From Phytophthora sp. 'mugwort' (Eukaryota; Oomycota; Peronosporomycetes; Peronosporales; Peronosporaceae), in the NCBI GenBank assembly GCA_033558025.1, contig JAUCEF010000001.1, positions 1,240,001-1,304,000 of the forward strand: a stretch of DNA of 64,000 nucleotides, in the 5' to 3' direction. A program made the translations under genes and the position numbers. Shown here one piece after another: positions 1-12,420 of this stretch. A model generated the notes under the pieces. That model ran no database searches, was not told the DNA's origin, and saw only the letters and a list, made by a program, of their open reading frames with translations. How positions within the stretch are numbered: position 1 is the stretch's first letter; the number at the start of each line of letters is the position of its first letter.

Positions 1-1870
1 CCACGCCGAAATGGCCACAGCATATGCACTGTAAACTTGGGAATCCGCCACCTCATAAAGGCTACAGCTCATGCGCATTTTATGACTGGATAGGGAGCAC
101 CAAGATGAGAAGATGAACTGTACGTTTATTGGACGCATAAGTAATATTTAATGACCTCATAGACGCCACGACACATTGTTTTGTTAGTTTCCGAGCATTT
201 CCGATATTTTGTTCAAATCACCAGATATTTTTCTTGGAAGTGTCCGACGAATCTGTCGAGAAGAGTAGAACCTGGGAGATAGGAAGAGCCTTTTATTGGG
301 TGTTATATCTGTACATGCTATTAAAAGTGATACGTTAGTAACATTCCACATGAAAATGAATAGATTCGGACACTTACTAGCACGGCGGTGTCGTGAAGGG
401 GGTGGCGCGGCGGGCTAGCGGGCGGCGTGTTTTGGCGCTTATCATGGTGCATTGAGGCGGGATGCGCGTCGTGGTTGGGCGGGCGAGCAGCTGTGGGACG
501 AGGGCTGTCGTGGCGGGGTGAGCTAGCAGTGGTGGGAGGCTGGGGGGGGGAGCATGGTGGAAGGCAGGGAGCAGCCGAGCGAGGAAACTGGGAATGGTTC
601 CATCGCTTGGCTGCCCTCGCCCAGCGGACCCACTCAGCGAACGGACCGCTAGTGGATCCGCCTCTTCTCTATGTGACCGGCTAGCACCTATCTCTGTTTC
701 GGCCCTATCCCATTCTCTCTGTTTCTCTACAGCCTTCTTTTTTTCTCTGTTTACAGGGTCCTCTCACCCATATCCGTATACCAGTCAATTACAAACTGGT
801 AGTGTATGCAAGACGTCAGGCTTCTTATTCACCGTTCTGACAGTACTTAAGGGGATTCATACCAACTTTAAGTCAGACGGCGAAAATCTTCCGACAATGT
901 GCCCAATATACAAAACTCAAGTTTGTAGGATAAATCAGCTGTTCGGATTAGACCAATTTGATTACGGATGTCATGCCACGCCAGCGAGCACAGGAGTGCA
1001 AACCCAGGACCCAGCTTCCCCAGTTGATAAGTGCAGGCTTCGCGATTGAGCCGACCGGGCTTAGGGTTCTGTCACCAGCAATTGCAGCGAGCCTTATGGG
1101 CTGGTTGGTTCAGGGACAGGTGATACTTAGATATGACATCCCTCCAAAAGCGCTGTCTCTGTACAGGTCGGAGCGGGTCGGAACGTCGGAGCATTTATGC
1201 TATGGACCGCGACGATTGCACCGGTAAGCTGACAGAAATCCATTGTAGGTCGCCACGGTGTACGGGGATACGGGCGGTACGCTGGGGCGCAGCAGGTGGT
1301 AAGCTGGGAACAGAGCTCTTGGGCCACCGAGGGCTAAGTCAGCGGACAGGGCTTTCCGCCCGCGCTGAATACGCACATCCACAAGACAGAAGCCTCTGTG
1401 CGAGCCGGAGCACGAGACCGACACATTAGCGCGTCTCAGTGCTCAGAGTCGCCGCACCCCCTGTAACTGCTGAATTGTCGGTGGACATATTCCAGGTGGG
1501 TAGTCTAGGGCAACAGTGTACCGCGTGCAGTACCCAGAGCCCGAGCAAATAATATCACTACCGCGAATTCTGTAGTTTTAATACGTTTATTGCGGATTAT
1601 TGTTTCTGGCGTAAAATAATATATTCCATACAGGCGGAATAATACAAATAGTTGGTAGCGAGACTGCCTGCCAGCCATTTCTAACAGCCAACCATCCATG
1701 GCAGACCTCGATAACATCGCAAACCGCCCGCAGTGTTTACTCCCCAATTCTTGACGTCCTGACAACTCTCCGCGTTCTTCACCACGCCTCTGGAGCCAGA
1801 GATGCAACATTTGCAAGCTACATAACAAGCAATCCAACCGCATAGGCTACACAGCAACTTATATGTTTTC
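1..1870. other. Stretch without a recognisable gene
   Basis: I see no supported gene here. Short open frames exist on both strands but none carries a motif I know. A G-rich block lies at about 400-560 (with a run of G near 541-549), followed by a C/T-rich block at about 690-760. This looks like decayed repeat or intergenic DNA. Confidence 0.5.
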
Positions 1871-1872
1871 AT

Positions 1873-2950
1873 ATGCACTCGGTCCACCCCACGCACAGCA
1901 AAGAGTATGCTGAGTTTCAACAGCACAACCTGACATCCCTAGAAGTCTTTGGCTTCGTGGACGAGACCACTAGCCACATGTACGAAAGCTTCTTTGGATC
2001 GTCGAGCGGAACCTGCCATTGTGCGAGCTGGAGAACTCACCGACAAGACAGCTCGTCCGAACATCGGCAGTGACACTGAAGTCCTACATGGAGAGGGTGG
2101 CTACCCGCATTGGTGCTACTATCGCGGAGGAGATGAGCACGCACTTCGGAATCATATCGGACAAATGAACCTCTGGTACGCACCACTTCGTTGGTGAGTT
2201 CGTCATTCACTACACTGCAAACGGCCGTATCGAGCGGCTGGTTGGTCTATCTCCTATGAAAGATGGGCAGACGGGCTGACGCTCAAATTGAGTATTTCGA
2301 AGCGTGTACGGTAAGCCTACGACGATGATCAAATTTGTGGTGGGTGAAAACTGTTCAACCAGCCAGTGCCTCACCACGAAGCTGAACATCCCTATGGTAG
2401 GGTGCGCCAGCCATCGATACAACTTGGCAATGGTTAAGTTAATGACCAACCCTGAGGATCTGATTTCTCAGATACGTCGCTTAATGACGAACATTCGGCT
2501 TTCCAACAATTCCGCTCACTCGCTCTCCACATCCATCTCCTTGCCGAGAGATCAAACGCAACGCGGTGGTCGTCAGCGGGGAAGATGAGCGACAAATACG
2601 GTCCGCATCCGAGATGCAGCCAAGCATGTGGCTGCGGTGGGGTACTTGTGGTGGATGCCAATATTGTGCTTCCTTCGCCGGTATATGGAAGCGCTATGGT
2701 CAAGTTTTCAAGCGCACTCCCCATATCCAACGACGAGAGGACGATCGAGCCATTTCGAGTCTCAACGACTTCTGCCGCGCAACGAGAGCTACCTGCGGTA
2801 AACTTTGCGACGGAGTTGCTGCGTCAGACAAAGAAACCGCGAAGGGCTCAGCGCGTCTTGGCGGATTATGTACTGCTGCCCCCCCCCCCCCCCCCCCCCC
2901 CGGTGCAATCCTTCCAACTAGTCTTGCTGCGATCGCATTATTTCGAAGTG
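1873..2950 (+). pseudogene. hAT-like transposase remnant (oomycete BED/RNase H-like family)
   Basis: This is a decayed transposase gene of the large oomycete hAT-like family, nuclear DNA-transposon proteins with a zinc-finger N-terminus and an RNase H-like core. Near 1873-1980 it reads EYAEFQQHNL then FGFVDETTSHMY, matching the conserved N-terminal block. Near 2330-2480 it reads VGENCSTS, NIPMVGCASHRYNLAM and LISQIRRLM, the family's most diagnostic core motif (GDNCS...GCASHR.NLAV). Several frameshifts and stops separate the blocks, and a run of 23 C interrupts the 3' part. No terminal inverted repeats were found. The function is lost; the family call rests on remembered motif patterns, not on a search. 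Confidence 0.7.
2879..2901. repeat. Poly-C homopolymer (23 nt)
   Basis: An uninterrupted run of 23 C inside the hAT-like remnant. It creates artificial polyproline or polyglycine frames on either strand. It may mark replication slippage or a collapsed assembly site. Confidence 0.95.
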
Positions 2951-4251
2951 TAATGATGTACTTGACTCCATCGTGCCTCGATACACCTGTAACCTTGAGA
3001 GGTACTGATGTTTTGAAGTATATTGCAGTATTAGACATTACTCATGGACCCGATATTTCAGTATGTACTATTGACTTGAGCTCGATCTGCATATGCGGAG
3101 TATTTCTTTTTTTTTTGCGGATCCCTGGCAGTACCCTGCCAAGGAGATTACCACCTCCAGTATAGACACAGTTCCTCAGAAGAAAGCAGGTAGCGAAATA
3201 CCGCTTGTAGCATCGACGGATCAAGCTGCCGAGGACGGCATAAAAGCTGCTCCGGTTTGGTAATACAATTTTTCACAAAGGTGTGAGTAGCAGAGTACCG
3301 CATGGAGTCGCGCTGACTCAGAGACTTGGGTACGACGATGCTTCCCTTAGCATTGGTTGCACGGGTGGTGCGAGCTACGCCTGCTCTAAGCATGGTGAAA
3401 TACCATCCCAAAGCCACTGAGGCTGGCATAGAGCAGTTCCACGAGCGTCCTCCAAGAAGTAACACGTGTTCGATGGCGTGACACAACGTCGCGTGAAGAG
3501 GGGCCGTGTGCACTTGCCTGCTCAAACGGATTCCTGGCCGAACTGCAAGCCGGCGAGATCGCTATGTTTGTACTCATACGGCCTGATCCAACGTCAGAAG
3601 AGTTGGACGCTTCGTCCGTCATCGGATGATGTCTTGGAGGGCATCAAAACGCGGCGAGCAGCATGCTGTGCTTAAAAGGATCCGAAATGCCTAAATGACC
3701 CGTGGATCATCAATTAGAAGAGTTCCAGGACGTGGTGTATAAGGATCAACCGTCCTGATTCCCTCCCGATGGGGGATCCAGGCATGAGATCGATCTCGCG
3801 CTAGGCACGACGTATTGTACCACAAGGCAATGGCCTTTACCGAGCGATCACTGTGATGTAATTGATGCCTTCTCTGCCGCGAGGGCGAAGACAGTCATGG
3901 TGCGTGAGATAAAGTCCTCAAACTCAATGCCCACCTTCTGCGTTCGTAAACCGAACATGAAGTGGCGTCTGTTAGCGCTTCTAATAAAGCGAACACTGGC
4001 AAACACGCCGATACCGCTCAAGCCTTTTCTGCTGAAAAAGATATCGGGCTGTATGTGGTTCAACGATCTAAGTCCTAGGTGGAGCAGGGATCGTGAAATA
4101 GCTGGCACGATCCAGACTCATCAACGGTTCTCCAGCCTACCGACCGGCGGAAGGAGGACCCCAATCGAGCGTGGGGTCGCTGGTGTTCTTCTCGCCCTGT
4201 ATACCCGCCGATGGAGCGGGCTACGCTCACAAGACTCGCTACATGAGGACC
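2951..4251. other. Unassigned stretch, probably decayed transposon
   Basis: Open frames of up to about 125 codons occur on the minus strand (3148-3525) and plus strand (3897-4292), but I recognise no family. The 3' end leads into the Harbinger-associated gene, so part of this stretch may be that gene's decayed N-terminal half. Confidence 0.4.
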
Positions 4252-5200
4252 ATGGAGTACGAGGCGTCTGCCGCGGAAGGTATCACAGCTGACGATGAGG
4301 CCAACGACGCGAACATGATGGCGCAGAAGCTTGAGGCTATGTGCCCTTGATACGAAAAGATAAACTCTCTGTTTGGTGCTAAAACGAACGTGTCTCTTCT
4401 CAGCACGCCCGACTCAACCTCAATTCCAAACAACCCTTCTGAAGTGGATAGCGAGAGTGAAGTAGTCGACTTTGATTTCATCTAACGCCGACGATGAGCA
4501 ACTTACAGCGTCCCTCTCCTCACTCAAATTACTCTCTCTAGCGGATACATCGCCGGCCCAGGGTAAGCAAACGACTTTGACGAGCGGCTCCGTGCCAATA
4601 CCAGGGAACACTAGTGTGTCCGCAGCAAGCGCCCTCACATCGCGTAAGAGAAAGCCGCAAGCAGTAAACTTCAACAGCCGGCGCAAAACGACCAGCACCC
4701 GTAGCAGCTCGGCAGCTCGAACTGTCAACTTAAGCTCCTCCCCGCCAAGTACAGGTGCAGGTATACACCGAAATGCAATTGCTGGTGCTATGAAAGTGGC
4801 TGCGAAGACGAAGGCTTCAGGTACGTCGCGCTTCTGAGCTATCCTTCTGTTCGCTTAAACGAACACTACCTTTATAGTTGACAGGGAACGCTTGCAGTTC
4901 GAACGAGATCGCTGGACTAGCGAATCCGACAGACTGAAAGGTACATTGTTCTTATTACCATCGCCACGAACGTATTCGCGACTGACTTACGACGTGAAAC
5001 GGCTACGGCAACAAGCAATTGAGCACGATCGACTTGCGTTTGAGAAGAAAAAAATGGGAGACTGAGAGGGTTGATCATCGAGTGGAGATGGAAAGCAGCA
5101 GCGATTCCAAGTGCTGAGCTCACTCACCGAGAAAGGACGCACTGCAGAAGAAGCAAAAGCCTTCTTAGATTTACTTTAGAAGAACTCATGCAAATGGATG
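4252..5200 (+). pseudogene. PIF/Harbinger-associated accessory protein remnant
   Basis: This is probably the second (Myb-like/coiled) protein that PIF/Harbinger elements encode beside their transposase; in that superfamily it helps the transposase enter the nucleus and bind DNA. From 4252 the frame reads MEYEASAAEG, then KLEAMCP followed by an in-frame TGA where the family has a cysteine, then INSLFGAKTNV and an acidic SEVDSESEVVDFDF tract. A serine/threonine-rich linker (4472-4840) follows, then a charged helix (RERLQFERDRW near 4880; EHDRLAFEKKKM near 5020) and a terminal LTEKGRTAEEAKAFLDLL block near 5120-5180. Stops and frame changes show it is dead. It converges on the transposase remnant on the other strand, the usual Harbinger layout. 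Confidence 0.55.
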
Positions 5201-5233
5201 CTGCTCATCAGCAAGCTCGACAACACCATAAAC

Positions 5234-6655
5234 TTAGCCGTTGCCCATACGATGCATGACCAGTGTAATTGGCTTCACTTGCTCTCTGACAGCACCTTCC
5301 CGCTCCACTTCGCTGAAGTCTGACACCACTGCATCCTCGTCGCCCTCCAGCACCATGCGCTTCCAAGCATCTCCCAACTTTGCAAGCATGTTGTGCAATA
5401 CACAGCACCCCAGAACCCACGCGTTAAGGTCGTCCATTTCGGATTTTAACCGCGCATTTCTCGAAAGAACCCCACCGCGACTTCAGCACTCCAATAGCAT
5501 GCTCGTTCCTCACACAAGACTTCGCCAAACAGTAGTTAACTCAGTGTTGTCCGGATCATTAGCCAACGGCCGCTTGTATGCTGGTAGCACTGTGCGGAGA
5601 GACGAATATGCAGAGTCAACTAGACGATATTCTCCACGAAAGAAGCAATAGCTCGAGTTACGATAGATTTCCATACGCTTTAAAAAGGCGTATGGAAATC
5701 TAAAAAATGACTGGTGTCTGCACAAGACCCGGGCAACCGCTCTGCACTGCAATGATTCGCTTATCATTACCGCACACCAACTGAATTGCTACTGAATATC
5801 TGTCGTCACGAGAATCGAAGACCCAAATTAAACTGTTAGTTCGATCTTAGCACGCAAGTAAATGTAGTACTTACCGTTTTTTCTGTCGAAGTAGCTGCTT
5901 CCATCAATAACAGGTTGCTGTGCAAGTGGCAGTGTTGTTCCGTTGAAAAAGCCCACGCAACCGGGAAATCCTTCTGCCGTCATCACTTAAGAGATTTCTC
6001 GACCTCTACTTCGACATGGCCACTTTAACCACGAAGAGCGCACGTCCTTGAGCGACTAACACCCTGTTCGTATACTGCACGACTGAACCAAATGCTATTC
6101 CAAGATAGCGGTGCAGCTGTCCGATGCTGGATTCATTTTCATTCTCTTCAAGGCGCGTTAGACCTACGGCTAACTACCAGCACACCGGCTGCTGGATGTG
6201 CGTTCGGCGACGTCGAATGACAGACTGGGTTCTTGTAGGTGTAGCCGTGTAGCACGCAGAAGAATCGCTTGGAGATCCGAGTGAGCTGCCTGAAGTCTTT
6301 GGTGCTTAGCGACATGAGAGCAGCGAGGCGAGAAGCAACGTGGTGAGAAACAAGACGGAATGAGAGCTATTGGCTTGTGTCGACTGCCAGATACGCCGCT
6401 AGAACAGCCTCTGCTGCATCGTTGTCCTCGTTAGAGATATAGAACACATACAGCGCTTGTAGCTCCGACTGCAACGCCCTCCGCATCGAGTGGCGAGGCA
6501 TCGCAGCGCGATTCTGCTTGTGTGTAGCTCCCGTAGCCTTGACGCATGTCAATGTCCCATAACAAATCTGAGGGTATTTTCAATGCACCACCTTCGAGGC
6601 TCGTGGATTTGACAGAAGCGAAATACAGTGGGATGCCAAAGACCGCTCGGATCAT
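5234..6655 (-). pseudogene. PIF/Harbinger transposase remnant (DDE_Tnp_4-like)
   Basis: This is a DDE transposase of the PIF/Harbinger superfamily, read leftwards. In the N-terminal part I see FRQLTRISKRFF near 6300. The C-terminal part holds EYRLVDSAYSSLRTVLPAYK near 5620, RNEHAIGVLKSRWGSF near 5500 (this block carries the third acidic catalytic residue) and EMDDLNAWVLGCCVLHNML near 5380-5437. Between the E block and the following block about two bases are missing, and there are many stops upstream, so it cannot make a full protein. It converges on the accessory gene at 4252-5200. The element ends (TIRs, 3-bp target duplication) were not resolved. Confidence 0.75.
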
Positions 6656-7226
6656 GCAATTAAAATCATATCCATTTCAGTCGATTCTGAAACCGCTAAT
6701 GTGACGGATCTCACAACCACAATATCACACAGCCATAGGAAACGAGGCCCCCAATGCAACTGTTCTAACCAACATATATAATATATAATCGTTGAGGAGT
6801 TTTGATCACCACTGCAAAAAGAGACAAAGCCCACTTGTACGTCAATCGTCAGGTGAAAGAGTAATCCCCCAATGATGTTTTCGTCATTAGGTGACAGCTG
6901 TATTTGTAGCTGGGGTGAGTCTGTAGCGAGTTAGCTCGTAAAGTCGCCTGATACGGAACGGTGACGTCGAAGAAAGTCTCGACCTTCCGTTAGTCAAAGT
7001 CCGATAGTTCTTATTTCTCAGGATGAGCCGAGAGTAAGTGCTGAGTCTCACATCCGTTCGAAACGTGGCGAAGTAGTGACGATGTCCGCTCCGCTTCGGT
7101 TCCGCATCCGGATTGTGGACACCTCCCCGTCCGAACACGATCAGAAGCGACAGATGCATGACACCATTGCACCTGCTGATGCGTCTCTGTGCGAGATCTT
7201 GAGGCAATAGATAGTTATTGTGTTCA

Positions 7227-7304
7227 CCCCTCTGAATGGCATTTTCGACTTATTCGACTTAGGTTTTGGTTGCAGGAGTGAAATCATTGGGGTCAGTGTT
7301 CATC
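7227..7304 (+). repeat. Direct repeat copy A (about 77 bp)
   Basis: The stretch CCCCTCTGAATGGC...CATTGGGGTCAGT recurs at 7494-7571 with a handful of differences. Both copies contain TCGACTTAGGTTTTGGTTGC. Copy spacing is about 267 bp. It is non-coding as far as I can see; perhaps the remains of two small transposon ends or a local duplication. Confidence 0.8.
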
Positions 7305-7493
7305 CCTGTTACCCGACATCGGGTACGTTGCCCTAATGGACACGACTCAAGGTAACGACCCAAGAAGCAGCTGCAAAACTACCAGCATTTCTAAGACAGA
7401 AACGGACGTCCCTTCAGCAGGATGCAAAGCTAGCTTTCACTTTAATAGTCACTTCAGATTTCTACTTCGAGAGCTCAAGTCAAACAAGGAACA

Positions 7494-7571
7494 ACCCCTG
7501 AATGGCTTTTTTCGACTTACTCGACTTAGGTTTTGGTTGCTGAATTGAAATCATTGGGGTCAGTTTCACCC
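7494..7571 (+). repeat. Direct repeat copy B (about 77 bp)
   Basis: Second copy of the repeat at 7227-7304, same orientation, sharing TCGACTTAGGTTTTGGTTGC and the end AATCATTGGGGTCAGT. Confidence 0.8.
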
Positions 7572-8477
7572 AGGTGCAAACTTGATTGTGATGGCATCTA
7601 AGCTGTGGAGGAAGGTGGTTTCGCGGCTGCACGAGCAAATGACGGTCTATTGTTAGAGGTATCTTTCGTGGGACAGACTGAGATTTCGATATGGGAAGTG
7701 TGACATTTTTGATGAAAATGCCATGATTAAGGAGGCCTGCTAAACCGGTAAAATACAAGGTGGGCTACCCTTTTGACCAGCACTGTACATGAATGTCCAA
7801 TCGGAGTAGAGTAGAAAACTCCCCACAGGTGTCTTAGGCGTGGTCGCGCCAAGAATTTGAAGTAAGAAAACCATTGAAGTGAAGGATGTTCACCGTCCGT
7901 CTTTGTTTGTTGTCATCGTGTCGACAACAAACACCTAGAGTCACTGCATGTCCGCGAGAAACGCCGCCCACACCAAAAAGCCTCGTTAATGTAATGATCG
8001 ATTTTCTCCACGTCAGGAGGTGGAGAGAAAAAAAAAAGAAGCTGATTTTGGTCTCGTTGAAATGAACCAATCCATGACCTGGATATTCATTGGGCGTGCT
8101 GCCAAAAATGTCACATTAGGGATCCTGCTACTGCCTCGAGGAGGTCTACTCGGTTGCGGACGTATTAATAAACGATGATTAATTTACAGACGAGTGATCG
8201 TAGAGCCTTACAGCCTGTAATTTACAAGGGTGTGTGTGTGTGTGTGTGTGGCAAAATCGAGATTACGACCGAGCGAAGAAGAGCCGATGAACTACTTTAT
8301 GGACTCTTGGCTTACGACGTACGGTTAAGGAAAAACTTCTGTTTATACATGTATATTGCGGGATGTTCATGAAACTGCCTTCACTGAGATAGTTCTGAGC
8401 CTACGGTACAATATTATTGCAGAAATGATCTCTCAATGTAGCGAATCTCCTGAGTCGAAAGGAGTGATACGAACCAT

Positions 8478-9468
8478 CTAATTGTTCTTCACTCTCATTA
8501 ACATGTACTTCATGTAATCTCCCCAAATGGCCTTCACGCGAGCGTGTGTATGGATGTCGCGTGGTCTCACTTTCAGCACATCCACGAGAACAAACTCTTC
8601 TCGCATCCCGTACTTGGTGAACCACTTGTTGAACTGCGCTGTTTCCAACTTTTGGGCGACCGCCTTTATGCTCCGTGAAAGCTTCGCCACAAGTCCCATT
8701 GTCGCCACATCGTCCTCTCGGAAGCCATTTGTAAGTGATGTAAGCATTGCACCGTATGGGTCCTGCTTGTTTAACGTGGCGGCATGTTCAGACCAAACCT
8801 TGAATTCGCGGCTAGATAAGAACTTGGCGACCATGGGCGTCCGATAAAGCCATTTCTTCCAATAGGCATTTTGCTGAGCCCTAACGTCTTGAAGGCATTA
8901 CCAAGAGACTCGTCAGCCTTGAGTAGCCCTTGGAGCTCTTTGGTCTTGCTTGACGTAAGTTTATTCGCGAGCCTCTCGAAAAGAGGGATTTTTGCAGGTA
9001 TAAGCCTTACTTCGTCGACTGCCATTGTTGACTTGTTGGTATTTTGAAGAGTGAGATCGATTGATTCAGTTTTAGCTACTGGTACTAGTTTGAGTAGATT
9101 ATCGTCTAGCCTGCAGCAAAACGTGGAACGACTTGCAAGCACGACTTGGGCGTGCTGCCTGCCACCAATCACGGTGCGCCATGTAGGAGCACGCAACCTA
9201 CGTCCAATAGGCATGCGAGAGCTGCGTGCCTCCAACATCGTGTCGTGTCCTGGACAGTGTATCCTCATCGTAACCACGACTATGCAGACGAGGCGTTCAT
9301 GTCATCTGCCATGGAGGCTCTTAAAAACCTCTTGGTGAGGTCGTTATTCTCGAGTAAGCGTGTCGGAGCGTTAAGTGTCGTAAACGCCGATTCTTTGGAT
9401 GCTACGGCGAGATCAGCACTTGCAAGAATCACAGCGGCCATCAGCAGAACTAAGTGGTAAAACCTCAT
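8478..9468 (-). pseudogene. RXLR effector pseudogene with WY-type domain
   Basis: This is a relic of a secreted host-translocated oomycete effector. The start at 9468 gives a hydrophobic signal peptide (MRFYHLVLLMAAVILASA) and then, about 47 residues in, an RXLR motif (RFLR). A stop follows shortly after. The region 9060-9280 is out of frame and has no effector character. In another frame (about 8850-9020) the C-terminal domain resumes with KIPLFERLANKL and ADESLGNAFKTLGL. After a further frame change near 8835 it has FKVWSEHAATLNK, REDDVATM, FNKWFTKYGM and finally KAIWGDYMKYM, ending at 8478; the W and Y positions fit the WY fold. At least two frame breaks make it non-functional as assembled. 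No dEER motif is visible after RFLR. It lies alone among transposon remnants, a usual setting for such genes. Confidence 0.85.
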
Positions 9469-10549
9469 GACTGGGCTGGGGATGTTCTTTAGGCTGGAGA
9501 ATCGAGTGATGAAGAGGAATCGAAAAGTGAACTGCTGGTTCCCTGCTGGGCCAAAACGAAAGACCAGTCTTCCGAGTCGGTACATTATCCTCAATTCGGT
9601 CGTCATCGTAGAACATTATTAACAGCAGAGCCGATTGCTTCCTCACTTTAGTATGCACAAAATAAGCATATTGGCGATAAAAAAAGCCGATCCAACAATG
9701 TAAGTGTACATTAAATGTAAATTTTAAAAATATGCTTAATTATGATCTTTACTTAAGCAATCATGCAGCACAGACAATCCTCTCGCCCATGATGTCCGGA
9801 ATTGCGATACACTCCAGGGAAGGATACAATTGAAGACGAGCAAGTCAATGTGTCTCTTTTCTCTGGTTACCTGCTCGTGAATCAAACTGCAGGGGTAAAC
9901 ATGTTAACCATGGCGATGGTCCATTTCCCCACCGTGGCCTATGTCATTTGCGGTCTGCCCTAACACTTCTCATGATGCTCGTTAGTTTGTTCAAAACTCC
10001 TGTGTCGCTCTTGCAGGCACCCCCATCGTATCTGCGCAAAACAAGTTGCTTCATCCACGGAAGTCGTTCCTCCACTGACAGCTTTCCCGGCGTCTAGACA
10101 TCTTCCTCGTAGCTCACACTGGGCACCACCCACCTCGCACTCAACGTGACACAGTCTCGTGCATGTGGATGGTGTGATTGGGGTTAATGGCATTGTAAGA
10201 TTACGCTAAAAAAAAGGAGCAAAACAGCACTGGGTACCGAATGCACCGCTATTCTGGCACTCAGTCTTTGCACTCCACCGATGATAATATCGATGATATC
10301 ACACTCGAGGGGATTTGGCTTTTGTCTTGAATTGGCTACAGTAACTACACCATTTATTGTGTACTATTGTGTACTGTACATGTACTATAAAAGCTCGAAC
10401 TTCAAATCTTACCCCATCCAAAAATAATGGTCACATTTGTAATTAGAAACACGTAACATAATGCAGGCATTACGAAGCCAAGCCAAACATACCACAACGA
10501 CAGTGAGTTCATCATATAGCAACTCGACCAATTTAATTAATATAATCGA
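9469..10549. other. Intergenic stretch
   Basis: No supported gene. It holds AT-rich DNA around 9660-9780 and short unrecognised frames. The right end runs into the gypsy pol remnant. Confidence 0.5.
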
Positions 10550-12420
10550 CCCAATCTCCGACCTCGTCTTGGTAGCGGATGCCAGTCTCGACAATCTGGG
10601 GTTCCGTATTGACTCAGCTGCCACCTGAGGATACCGGCAAGCAACTAGCTGAACCGCGTCATCATCCCGTAACTTTGTTTTTTTTTCAGTGGATACTTTC
10701 GTGGGTCATCGCATCGCTGTCCAACAATTGAGAAGGAAGCGTTCGCTTGGTGGAGTGGTGCAGAAGACTAGAATATTTGTTTTTCTGACCCAGAGGTTTT
10801 CGTCTTTACACGACCATAGAAATTTGGTGTGAATCTTTAGTTCGTACGCTATCGACAGTAACATACAGCGCTATCAAGCAGATAAGCTGCAACGCTGGGC
10901 GATGTCGCTTGCCTGTTTTCAGTATGAGATGGAGCACATCCGAGGCGAAGCCAACGCGTGGGGTGATTTATTATCAAGGTGGAGAACGCCTTCCAAACCC
11001 TTCAGGTCGGCTCGCATGAGTCAGTTGGCTATCCTTGGTCAAGCTTCCCCGCTGCAAAAAGCCCATTCAACTTGCCTTCTTATGAGAAAATTGTTATCTT
11101 ACAGATAGCTGCTTTTACCCGGCAAGTGTTCAGCAACGTTTGCTGGGATGCCGTCTTGAGTGCATTCGTGGACAAGGATAAACGTGTTTGGATCCCTACT
11201 GATGCAATGAATTTGCAACAGCGTTCGTGAGTGATAGATCGTGCTGGAGCTAGTGGTCATCGCGGCGTGGTTGCCTCAGCATCCATTCTGAGTGAATGTT
11301 CGTGTGGGATACCCTCTCCACGGATATCACTTCGTTTGTTGCTGGTTTCTTGCATTGCCTCAATTCACAAGGGGAGAAAATACCTCGTCCATACGGTGAA
11401 ACTTTACTAACCCCCAAACCCAATGAAGTTCTACGTTTCGATTTTCTTTCGCTGCCTCGAAGTGAACATTAAATCTGCTACGCGCTGGTCCTCAAGGACA
11501 ACATGAGCGGTTATGTCGAACTTATCGAATGTGAACGAACTACGTCTGAAACAACGTACTAGGGATTGATAGACTGGTTCAAAAGCGAAATGATCGACCG
11601 GTTGCGCCATATCCTTGGAGCGTCCCACCATTTCGTTACGGCGTATAAGCCATGGTCCAACGGCTCAAGTAGTCAACTGCCTGCTGCTGCGCAGCCTGAA
11701 AGCTATGGCCAGTGAACGCAAGCTGCACATTATGGAGTGGCCGACTCTGCTCCCTCTCGTGCAAGCAGCCCGAACGGTATGCCATCGGACCGACTCGGAG
11801 GAATCGCACTAATTACAGCGTTCATTGGGTTGTCAGGGACATTGCAGCTGAATGCAATTTTCCCACCTACCTTCGCTGGGAATTGTACAATTTCGTGGGT
11901 TGAAGAGCAGCAGAAGAAGCACTTAGGCGATGTTCGTTCAGCCTTGGACATTATTCATTAGCAAAGCTTGCGCAAAAATTCCCAAGCACGGGGCCGCAAG
12001 GCCAATAACCGTGGAGTGCAAATGGTAAACTTCGCAATTGGCGATTTTGTTTTAGCAGCCTCGGCAGTCAGATGCGGCAAACAGGATTGCGCTCCTGTGG
12101 CGTGGTCCGAAGCGCGCGGTACGCTTCTTCAATGACTACACTTTTGAGGTGCAAGACCTGTACGCGCCTTACAGCATTGTTGTTCGTTATGCTTCGCGAC
12201 TTAAATTCTATCGTGACTCGGATCGGGGCGTTACTGAAGACTTGATAGCACACGCTCTCCATGGCGAAGGAGACCATCTTGTGGATAAATTGCTGGAGTG
12301 CCGACTTAGAAAGTCTCGCATCAGTGGGAGATCATCGTGCAATGGATTGACCTTAACCTGAAGAAGCCGCATAGGAACTTACCTCCATTATTCGTCTATT
12401 CGTTGTGTACCCCTCCCCCC
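10550..12420 (+). mobile_element. Ty3/gypsy pol remnant (RNase H, integrase, chromodomain)
   Basis: This is a decayed 3' half of a Ty3/gypsy polyprotein. In order, with frame changes between blocks: a retroelement RNase H start (LVLVADASLDNLGF near 10560), TIEKEAFAW near 10720, DHRNLV near 10810, QRYQADKLQRWAM near 10870-10900 and HIRGEANAWGDLLSRW near 10940-10980. An integrase with HRGVVASASILSE near 11255-11290 follows, then VVNCLLLRSLKAMASE near 11670-11715, and EWPTLLPLVQAA with DRLGGIALITAF near 11740-11830. Last comes a linker with VVRYASRLKFYRDSD and a chromodomain-like end (12180-12360). Many stops make it inactive. It breaks off at a 20-nt poly-C run, and no LTR was found on either side. 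Confidence 0.85.

Larger units (their letters stand above)
6656..8477. other. Intergenic/repetitive stretch
   Basis: I see no supported gene. The stretch holds a pair of direct repeats (7227-7304 and 7494-7571), a 12-base inverted match TGTGACATTTTT (7699-7710 against 8104-8115) and a TG microsatellite at about 8230-8250. The repeats suggest fragments of small non-autonomous transposons. Confidence 0.5.

Noticed and set aside
427..684. Plus-strand open frame of 85 codons with W/G-rich composition
   Set aside because: Composition reflects the GC-rich block; no motif, no conserved start context.
7699..8115. 12-base inverted match TGTGACATTTTT / AAAAATGTCACA as transposon ends
   Set aside because: Too short and AT-rich to separate from chance, with no target duplication.
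8230..8250. TG dinucleotide run as a regulatory site
   Set aside because: A simple microsatellite without a gene start nearby.
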